Under the pieces are notes generated by a model. The model saw only the letters and a program-made list of their open reading frames with translations. It was not told where the DNA came from and ran no database searches. Positions 1 through 5,117 of a stretch of DNA of 10,269 nt are shown piece by piece. The DNA comes from Candidatus Peregrinibacteria bacterium (GTDB lineage Bacteria > Patescibacteriota > Gracilibacteria > UM-FILTER-43-11), in the NCBI GenBank assembly GCA_016927155.1, contig JAFGNE010000032.1, positions 1-10,269 on the forward strand. Reading direction: 5' to 3'. Within the stretch, counting starts at the first letter, position 1; each line of letters starts with the position of its first letter. The position numbers and the translations under genes are program-made.

Positions 1-220
1 CAGCACCAAAAAATCGGTCACCGCCTACCTGGCCTACGGCAAAGCGAAAAAAGACGTCACGGAGTACGGCAATCTGGACGTCCCCCTGCACATCCGCAAC
101 GCTCCGACCAAGCTGATGAAAGAATTGGGATACGGCAAAAACCACAAATACACCCCGCTTGAGGACAGTTCCGGACAAGAATATTTTCCGGAAGAAATGA
201 AAGGGAAAAAATATTTTTAA
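1..220 (+). CDS. rarA: Replication-associated recombination protein A (RarA/MgsA), C-terminal fragment
   Basis: This is the 3' end of a gene that begins before the window. The reading frame starts at base 2, gives 72 residues and stops at TAA 218-220. The stretch VPLHIRNAPTKLMKELGYGK, followed by an acidic linker and QEYFPEEMKGKKYF, is the signature C-terminal tetramerisation segment of the RarA/MgsA/WRNIP1 clamp-loader-like AAA+ ATPases. RarA acts at stalled replication forks and single-strand gaps; the ATPase domain lies upstream and is not visible. The stop is shared with the convergent small gene on the other strand: both TAA codons sit inside the palindrome TTAA (217-220). No terminator hairpin follows. 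Only the C terminus is seen, but the motif is very characteristic. Confidence 0.93.
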   Translation, partial: STKKSVTAYLAYGKAKKDVTEYGNLDVPLHIRNAPTKLMKELGYGKNHKYTPLEDSSGQEYFPEEMKGKKYF

Positions 221-480
221 GAAAGGGGGGAAAGGTTGATAATCTCCATTCTTGTTTTGCCTGTTTCAGTAATAGCCGTCCGATATTCAGCGATATAACG
301 AAAAAGGTTCATGTCTGTCCGGGATGTCAATCCCAAGAGATCTCCACGGGAGGAAACGGCAACTCCATGGAATTCCAAATATTCCCCCTGATGCTTAACC
401 ATTGTCGACTTAGTTTCATCAAAATCCTCAGCACTGATAAGCCTTGCCAGAGTAAAATAAATTTCGTCTTCTCGTTGCAT
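217..480 (-). CDS. Hypothetical small protein, 87 aa
   Basis: I do not recognise this protein. It is a mixed-charge, soluble-looking 87-residue protein with no signal peptide or membrane segment. It has an N-terminal helical-looking part (about 3-22), then alternating beta-like stretches around EYLEFHGVAVSSRGDLLGLT (33-52) and a helical segment near DMNLFRYIAEYRTA. The start is ATG 478-480; the leader is A/T only with no Shine-Dalgarno sequence. A good minus-strand promoter (TTGACT, 16-bp spacer, TATAGT) lies at 524-551, predicting a leader of about 37 nt. The gene diverges from the small gene at 560 across a symmetric promoter region and converges on rarA with a 4-base overlap of stop codons. 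Having its own promoter and fitting exactly between neighbours supports a real gene, but no homology evidence is available here. Confidence 0.6.
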   Translation of the reverse strand: MQREDEIYFTLARLISAEDFDETKSTMVKHQGEYLEFHGVAVSSRGDLLGLTSRTDMNLFRYIAEYRTAITETGKTRMEIINLSPLS

Positions 481-512
481 AAATTTTTAATTTAAATTTA
501 ACGAGAATTTCA

Positions 513-540
513 TTGACTTTTTTACTATACATGTTATATT
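513..540 (+). promoter_or_regulatory. Promoter of the small gene at 560
   Basis: The -35 is TTGACT (513-518), the spacer is 16 bp, and the -10 is TATATT (535-540), preceded by TGT, which makes an extended -10. The predicted transcription start is near 547, leaving a leader of only about 13 nt before ATG 560. It overlaps the opposing minus-strand promoter completely, so only one polymerase could occupy the site at a time. Confidence 0.7.
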
Positions 541-551
541 TATAAAGTCAA
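524..551 (-). promoter_or_regulatory. Promoter of the small minus-strand gene at 480
   Basis: Read on the minus strand, the -35 is TTGACT (551-546), the spacer is 16 bp, and the -10 is TATAGT (529-524). The predicted start is near 517, giving a leader of about 37 A/T-rich nt before the ATG at 480. The element is the mirror image of the plus-strand promoter, with the same -35 hexamer and the same spacer length. Confidence 0.62.
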
Positions 552-559
552 TATTTTCT

Positions 560-835
560 ATGGGCAGTATGCTGGAACCATCACCGGAAAACTTCAGTGA
601 ACTGGAGCGCGAAAAAAAAGAATATGAAATGGAGCTCGCTTTTTTAGAACGCGATCATGCATTTTCCAATAGGGAAAAACGAAAAGGACTGCAACCTTTA
701 ATCGCGCTTTACCGATGGCTTTTAAAAGGCGTGACGCAGGATTTGCAGCTTTTGGAGGACAAAAAAGAAGGAAAAAGTTGTTTTTCCTGCGATGCCGGAG
801 AGGAATCCGTTTCTCCTCTTCAGATCTTGACTTAA
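560..835 (+). CDS. Hypothetical small charged helical protein, 91 aa
   Basis: I do not recognise this protein. Residues about 12-36 are a run of Glu/Lys/Arg with regularly placed Leu, likely helical or coiled coil (LEREKKEYEMELAFLERDHA). A more hydrophobic helix follows at 44-58 (LQPLIALYRWLLKGV), then a charged tail with one Cys-x-x-Cys pair (C74, C77) that is too little for a standard zinc finger alone. There is no signal peptide. Two starts are possible, ATG 560 and ATG 569; neither has a Shine-Dalgarno sequence, and the promoter predicts a start of transcription at about 547. The TAA stop (833-835) lies inside the left arm of the 18-bp inverted repeat upstream of the next gene. Base composition is AT-rich compared with the metabolic genes downstream. 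It may form a small operon with the gene at 889 and could be a lineage-specific protein. Confidence 0.6.
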   Translation: MGSMLEPSPENFSELEREKKEYEMELAFLERDHAFSNREKRKGLQPLIALYRWLLKGVTQDLQLLEDKKEGKSCFSCDAGEESVSPLQILT

Positions 836-881
836 TACAAAAATAATATACAATAAAATACCATATATTATTTTTGTATTA
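833..881. repeat. Perfect 18-bp inverted repeat with 13-nt spacer
   Basis: The left arm at 833-850 (TAATACAAAAATAATATA) is matched exactly in reverse complement at 864-881; the spacer is 851-863. The arms hold a single G:C pair. The left arm includes the stop codon of the upstream small gene and the right arm ends 7 bp before ATG 889. It could be a regulator binding site for the downstream gene, or in RNA a long AU hairpin that separates the two genes. The hairpin lacks a GC-rich stem and a terminal U-run, so it is not a classical Rho-independent terminator. The right arm also contains -10-like hexamers (TATATT 864-869, TATTAT 877-882). Confidence 0.9.
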
Positions 882-888
882 TTTAATT

Positions 889-1287
889 ATGAAAAATAAC
901 GGAAACGAATCAGGGCATCAACCAGGCCTTTTCCCTAACCTTGAGCTGGAAAAACAACCTCCAAGAAGCAAAGAAATGATCAGGAGGCGTAAAATAAGCC
1001 TTTCCCTGTCAGCACGGCATCTGAGGACGCGCTTAAAACAACTCAGGGAACAGGATGTGGATCCCTGCAGGATTGAACAAATAGAAGAAGCTCAGGAAGA
1101 AGGACAGGCTACCCATATGGATTTGGATGAAGCGCGACGCATAGAAGAGAGACTTCCTGAATATGAAAAACTCATGGGAGAAATACGGAAGCGCCGTTTA
1201 AAAATGCGGCAAACACTTAATATACTTTACGATAAAGACCCTCGCGCAGCCAAGGTATATGAAAGTAAGGTGGAGGATGTCATGTGA
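889..1287 (+). CDS. Hypothetical coiled-coil protein with N-terminal QxxLF motif, 132 aa
   Basis: I do not recognise this protein. The N terminus (1-28) looks disordered and carries QPGLF at residues 11-15, which fits the QxxLF pattern of short peptides that bind the bacterial sliding clamp. Next comes a strongly basic patch (IRRRK, 31-35), then long charged helices (about 40-70 and 76-110) rich in Glu, Arg and Leu, suggesting coiled coil, and a short basic/acidic tail. ATG 889 is preferred over an upstream in-frame TTG at 874 because that TTG lies inside the perfect inverted repeat. A TATTAT at 877-882 sits 6 bp before this ATG, which would give a nearly leaderless mRNA. No Shine-Dalgarno sequence is present. 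The TGA stop (1285-1287) directly abuts the convergent dinG stop. The clamp link is an inference; other explanations, such as a phage- or plasmid-derived orphan, are open. Confidence 0.62.
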   Translation: MKNNGNESGHQPGLFPNLELEKQPPRSKEMIRRRKISLSLSARHLRTRLKQLREQDVDPCRIEQIEEAQEEGQATHMDLDEARRIEERLPEYEKLMGEIRKRRLKMRQTLNILYDKDPRAAKVYESKVEDVM

Positions 1288-4089
1288 TTAGATTTCTTCC
1301 TTGTATAAATCCAGCCATTCCTTCACTTTGGCCGGCACGTCGGCCAAGGGCATTTGCTCAATGGTAATTCCGGAGGGCAAAGCCTGCAGGAACAGCTTGC
1401 CGAAGTCTTTGGTCAGCACGCGGTTATCCAAAACCACCATAATGCCGTAATCTTTTGTCGAACGGATAAGCCTGCCAAACCCCTGGCGGAAGCGGAGGAT
1501 GGCCCGCGGAACGGAATATTCGTAAAACCCGTTGCCGAACATCTGGCTACGCACGCGCGAGATAGGTTCGCTGGGCACGTCGAACGGCAGTTTATGGATG
1601 ACGAGGCTGGTTAGCGCGTCACCGGGAATATCCACCCCTTCCCAAAAACTATTGGTGCCCAGAAGGACAGAATGTTGCGGATCGTTCATATAAGCCTTAA
1701 AAACCTTGTTCCGTCCGCCACTGATACGCTGCGCCAAAACCCGCGCGTCTTTCGGGGTAAGCGAACGCGTGAGGTTGAGGTAAATATTTTCCAGGGCCCC
1801 ATAAGAAGTAAAAAGCCCCAATGTGCTGCCGCCCGTCGCTTTGATGAGCCGCGCCATAAAATCGCTGATTTGAACAATGCTGTTTTTGGCGGTAAGGGGC
1901 AATAAATCGTTCGGCACGATCACATATGCCTGCGTTTCAAAGTTAAACGGCGAATCAAGGATAAGTTCCTCAAAATTTTCATCCAGCGACAAAACCTGGC
2001 GCAGATAAGTGAAAGGGTGCCCGCCCGTACCGAATTGTTCGTCTTCAGCCGAGCTCAAACGCACGCCAAGCGTGGCAGAAGTGAACACGATAGAAGTTTT
2101 TTGGCCATAAAGCTTTTCTTTCAGCTTGTCGCCCACAGCAATCGGGGCCATGCGGATGGCCACTTTGCCGTCAAGCCCTGAAACGATCCAGCGAATCAGG
2201 GTTTTTGCTTCATGCTCTTCGTCAAAAAACTGCCGGAGGCGGATAAATTGCTCTTTTAAAAGCCCGATTTCCTGCAAAAATTCGTCGAGAAAAATTTCTT
2301 CGCCGGGAAATGGCTGGCCTGCCATTTCCAAAGCTTCGGCGAAATGGGTAAGTTGTTTCATCCATTTGTCCAGCCTTTCCGCCACTTCCTTCAGGGATTC
2401 GCCCAGGTTCAGCCATTCTTCATTAGAGGTCACCAGGCCGTCCACCAATAAATTCTCGACATAACCGGAATCCGGCACGTTACGGTTCACAAAAAGCGCC
2501 ACAATCGTAAAAAAATTGTCGAGAAGCTGCTGGATTTCGGGGATTTGTTCAAGGATCGGATTAATATCCTCAAAAACATCACTCACGGTAAAAAGAGTGC
2601 CCGAAAAACGGCGTTTTAAGTCTTCCAACTGCCCTTTAATGACTTTGATGGGCAGGGAAAAATGCTCTTGCGCCACCTCAACTCCAAAAGCCTTGGTCAC
2701 GACTTCCTCAAAATGGTGGGCTTCATCCGCCACAAGATACCGGTAATCCGGCAGCAGCCCGCCGCCTGTAGCCAAATCAGCGCAAAGGAGCGCGTGGTTC
2801 ACGATGATCACGTCCGCGTTCTCCGCTTTTTCCCTCGCCCGTTCCAGGTAACACGGCCCGTAATTTTTGCATTTTTGCGGAGTGCAGTATTTTTTGTCCG
2901 CGCAAAGTTCAAAATCCCAAATCAGATTTTCTTCCCGCGTCAGGTGGATTTCCGACGCGTCGCCGTTTTCCGTATCCTGTATCCAGATAAGGACCTTAAT
3001 GAGCAAAACCAGCTCCTGCGGGGTGAACCGTGAACGGCGTTTGAACTCGGCAAAACGCCTGAGACAAAGGTAATGCGACCGCCCTTTTAACACAGCCACA
3101 CGGATACCCGGATGCCGCGTGACCTTTTGATAAATGGTCTGCAAAAGCGGCACGTCTTTTTCATAAAGCTGCTGCTGGAGGTTGAGGGTATTGGTGGTGA
3201 TGACGACTTTGGACTTATTGGCGATGGCGATGTTGGCCGCGGCCGCAAGGTAAGCAAGCGATTTGCCCACTCCCGTGGGCGCCTCGCAAATAAGGTGATA
3301 GCCCTGTTCAAACGCGTTAAGAACCCCTTGCGCCATTTCAACCTGTTGCGGCCGCCCTTCATAACTTTCTAGGCATTTTTTTATGGCACCGTCATCGCCA
3401 AATATCTCATCAATAGTGAGGGGACGCTGGACTCCGTTTTCTTGGTTCAAAACCTGTTCTGCCTCCTTTTTGCTTACCGATTTTGCCCTGGCGGGCGACC
3501 CTTTCAGCTCTTCAAAAACCGCTTTCCCGTCCCAATCGGACCTGGGGAGATGTTCCTTGATTTCCTCCACCAGCTTTTTCGGCAATTTTTCGGCGGTTTC
3601 CCAGAGGTGTTTGAATAAATCGAGTGTCGCCTCCACGTCACCCATGGCGCGGTGGCGGTTCTTATGTTCAATTTCAAAATCATCCGTCAGCGATTCCAAA
3701 CTGTAACTGGGCGCGGCGGGAAAAAGGATTTGGGCGAGCGGGATAGTATCCAAATTGCCCAATGTATCCATGGCCACCTTCTTCGCCTTCAGAAAACCGG
3801 CGTCAAAAGCGATGTTATGGCCTATAAGGTAGGCACCCTCAAGGATATCTTCGATCTCCCGGAAAACTTCTTCTTTAGTCCGTCCTTCTTTTTTCAGCAT
3901 ATCATCCGTGATATTCGTGATCACGATAATGAGTTCGGGCAGTTTGTAATCGATCTTAATAAGGCTTTCATACCGCCCCACTTCCTTACCGCCTTCATAA
4001 CGGATAGCGGCCACCTCAATAATGTCGTCACGCTTGGGGTCAATGCCGGTAGTTTCAATGTCGAGGACGACAAAGGGCTTTTTGAACAT
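1288..4089 (-). CDS. dinG: DinG-type exonuclease-helicase (DEDDh exonuclease fused to XPD-like iron-sulfur helicase)
   Basis: This 933-residue protein has two domains. Residues 1-170 are a DnaQ-like 3'-5' exonuclease with all DEDDh residues: D10 and E12 (DIETTG), D96 (HNIAFDAGF), and H146 with D151 (HRAMGD). Residues about 235-925 are a superfamily 2 DinG/XPD helicase: Walker A APTGVGKS (270-277), DEAH (455-458), SAT (671-673), motif V around GTNSFWEGVDIPG (811-823) and motif VI QGFGRLIR (869-876). Cysteines C342, C402, C407 and C413 match the iron-sulfur cluster ligands of E. coli DinG; the spacing of the last three (x4, x5) is the same as there. A fifth cysteine, C396, is nearby. Known DinG enzymes unwind 5'-3' at forks, R-loops and D-loops; here both activities look intact. 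The start is ATG 4087-4089 with a TATAAT just upstream. It lies 7 bp after the ldh stop, so it may also be read from ldh transcripts. Confidence 0.95.
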   Translation of the reverse strand: MFKKPFVVLDIETTGIDPKRDDIIEVAAIRYEGGKEVGRYESLIKIDYKLPELIIVITNITDDMLKKEGRTKEEVFREIEDILEGAYLIGHNIAFDAGFLKAKKVAMDTLGNLDTIPLAQILFPAAPSYSLESLTDDFEIEHKNRHRAMGDVEATLDLFKHLWETAEKLPKKLVEEIKEHLPRSDWDGKAVFEELKGSPARAKSVSKKEAEQVLNQENGVQRPLTIDEIFGDDGAIKKCLESYEGRPQQVEMAQGVLNAFEQGYHLICEAPTGVGKSLAYLAAAANIAIANKSKVVITTNTLNLQQQLYEKDVPLLQTIYQKVTRHPGIRVAVLKGRSHYLCLRRFAEFKRRSRFTPQELVLLIKVLIWIQDTENGDASEIHLTREENLIWDFELCADKKYCTPQKCKNYGPCYLERAREKAENADVIIVNHALLCADLATGGGLLPDYRYLVADEAHHFEEVVTKAFGVEVAQEHFSLPIKVIKGQLEDLKRRFSGTLFTVSDVFEDINPILEQIPEIQQLLDNFFTIVALFVNRNVPDSGYVENLLVDGLVTSNEEWLNLGESLKEVAERLDKWMKQLTHFAEALEMAGQPFPGEEIFLDEFLQEIGLLKEQFIRLRQFFDEEHEAKTLIRWIVSGLDGKVAIRMAPIAVGDKLKEKLYGQKTSIVFTSATLGVRLSSAEDEQFGTGGHPFTYLRQVLSLDENFEELILDSPFNFETQAYVIVPNDLLPLTAKNSIVQISDFMARLIKATGGSTLGLFTSYGALENIYLNLTRSLTPKDARVLAQRISGGRNKVFKAYMNDPQHSVLLGTNSFWEGVDIPGDALTSLVIHKLPFDVPSEPISRVRSQMFGNGFYEYSVPRAILRFRQGFGRLIRSTKDYGIMVVLDNRVLTKDFGKLFLQALPSGITIEQMPLADVPAKVKEWLDLYKEEI

Positions 4090-4095
4090 GCCCCC

Positions 4096-4126
4096 ATTAT
4101 AACGCCCCTTTCATTATTTTCTTCAA
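4096..4126 (-). promoter_or_regulatory. Possible promoter giving a leaderless dinG transcript
   Basis: On the minus strand a consensus TATAAT (4101-4096) overlaps the stop codon of ldh and is followed by only GGGGGC before the dinG ATG. Transcription would then start at about the A of the ATG. The -35 is weak: TTGAAG (4126-4121), with a 19-bp spacer. The match may be fortuitous, because the hexamer overlaps a TAA stop codon. Confidence 0.45.
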
Positions 4127-5068
4127 TAAATCCGCTGACTTTTTCAATTTCTTTTTTTCATCCGCGGAAAGCGGCACCGGCCATACCTTTTCAACACCCT
4201 TGCGCCCAATGATGGCCGGAACGCCCACGCACATCCCCGTGATGCCATACGCCGCGCCGGGTTCCGTGGAAACCGGGGTGATGAATTTTTTGTCCTTCAA
4301 AACCGCCTCACACAGCTCAGTGGCAACGACCCCAATACCGTAATAAGTGGCGCGTTTGCGCTGGATGATCTCGTAAGCGGCTTTTTTAGTTTTTTCCGCG
4401 ATATTCCCCATCTGTTTTTTGGTCAGCAATTTGGCAACGGGGATACCGGAAACGTTGGTGAGGCTCCACGCCACGAATTCGCTGTCGCCATGCTCGCCCA
4501 TCACGTAACCATGCACATTATGCAGGTTCACGGAAAGTATTTGGCTGATATTAAAACGGAGGCGGGAGGTATCCAGCGCCGTGCCGGTGCCGAAAATCTG
4601 GTTTTTCGGGATCTTCAAAGTTTCACGGGCCACATAAGTCAAAATATCCACGGGATTGGCGATCATGATGACGACCGTATCGGACCGCAGTTTGCCCATT
4701 TTCCTGAGGATGCTTTTAAGGATGCCGATATTCTTGCTGACAAGCTGTAACCTCGTTTCCCCCGGCTTTTGAGGAGCGCCCGCGGTCATCACGATGACAT
4801 CCACATTCTGGCAATCCTTGAAAGTGCCGCCGCGTATGCCGCCCGTCTCGGTGCCGATAAGCGCGTGGGACAAATCCATGACCTCGCCTTCCTCCCGCAA
4901 TTCGTCCACATCGATCAAAATCATTTCAGCCGCCAGGCCTTTGATCATGGCCGCGTAGGCGAAAGACGACCCCACCATTCCGGTGCCGACAACGGCGATG
5001 CGGGTTTTGCGGCTGGTATTTTTCATTTTGTTTGGATTATTTAGGCAATCCGATTTTATCAAATCCAT
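4097..5068 (-). CDS. ldh: L-lactate dehydrogenase, NAD-dependent
   Basis: This enzyme reduces pyruvate to L-lactate with NADH in the cytoplasm. The 323-residue protein shows the Rossmann GTGMVG (28-33), Asp53 at the end of the second strand (NAD rather than NADP), and the substrate loop AGAPQKPGETR (96-106). Q100 there corresponds to Gln102, which marks lactate dehydrogenase; malate dehydrogenases have Arg. R106, N138, D166, R169 and catalytic H193 (GEHGDS) are all present. R171 and H186 correspond to Arg173 and His188, the fructose-1,6-bisphosphate site of allosteric bacterial enzymes, so activation by glycolytic flux is plausible. An internal ATG at 5024-5026 (MKNTSRK) fits the usual family N terminus better than ATG 5066-5068, which adds 14 residues; neither has a Shine-Dalgarno sequence. 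The gene diverges from the DUF4012 gene and lies immediately upstream of dinG on the same strand. Confidence 0.96.
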   Translation of the reverse strand: MDLIKSDCLNNPNKMKNTSRKTRIAVVGTGMVGSSFAYAAMIKGLAAEMILIDVDELREEGEVMDLSHALIGTETGGIRGGTFKDCQNVDVIVMTAGAPQKPGETRLQLVSKNIGILKSILRKMGKLRSDTVVIMIANPVDILTYVARETLKIPKNQIFGTGTALDTSRLRFNISQILSVNLHNVHGYVMGEHGDSEFVAWSLTNVSGIPVAKLLTKKQMGNIAEKTKKAAYEIIQRKRATYYGIGVVATELCEAVLKDKKFITPVSTEPGAAYGITGMCVGVPAIIGRKGVEKVWPVPLSADEKKKLKKSADLLKKIMKGAL

Positions 5069-5097
5069 TCAATCTAATCCATATTATGGGTTATAAT
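5068..5097 (+). promoter_or_regulatory. Promoter of the DUF4012 gene
   Basis: A consensus -10 TATAAT (5092-5097) is preceded by a weak -35 TTCAAT (5068-5073) with an 18-bp spacer. The predicted start is near 5104, leaving a leader of about 14 nt before ATG 5118. The -10 is part of a small dyad, TATTAT (5082-5087) with ATAATA (5093-5098), whose left half could serve the divergent ldh gene. The 9-mer ATCAAATCC occurs at 5058-5066 and again at 5108-5116. Confidence 0.55.
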
Positions 5098-5117
5098 ACC
5101 TCCGTTAATCAAATCCT

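Larger units (their letters stand above)
512..552. repeat. Quasi-palindrome with 9-bp perfect arms over the divergent promoters
   Basis: ATTGACTTT (512-520) is repeated as its exact reverse complement AAAGTCAAT (544-552), separated by 23 bp. Comparing the two halves of the 41-bp segment about base 532 gives 15 matches in 20 positions. The arms contain the -35 hexamers of the two divergent promoters, and the inner matches are their -10 elements. The symmetry may simply be two like promoters facing away from each other, or may also be an operator for a dimeric regulator. Confidence 0.75.

Noticed and set aside
795..820. Terminator-like GGAGAGGAA / TTTCTCCTC inside the end of the 91-aa gene
   Set aside because: The two sides do not pair in register beyond a few bases, and no U-run follows.
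833..881. The 18-bp inverted repeat as insertion-sequence ends or a miniature transposon
   Set aside because: The spacer is only 13 nt, and I saw no target-site duplication or transposase. It is too small for a mobile element.
874..888. TTG-start extension of the 132-aa gene
   Set aside because: This start lies inside the right arm of the perfect inverted repeat and adds only five residues; ATG 889 is simpler.
1285..1287. TGA as a glycine codon (Gracilibacteria-type code)
   Set aside because: TGA acts as a sensible stop here and at 9271-9273, where the overlapping ATGA begins the next gene. No in-frame TGA interrupts any conserved protein.
3652..4212. Plus-strand open frame of 186 codons across the dinG/ldh junction
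   Set aside because: It is antisense to the conserved exonuclease domain of dinG and to the C terminus of ldh. Its composition is shadow-like and there is no promoter or start signal.
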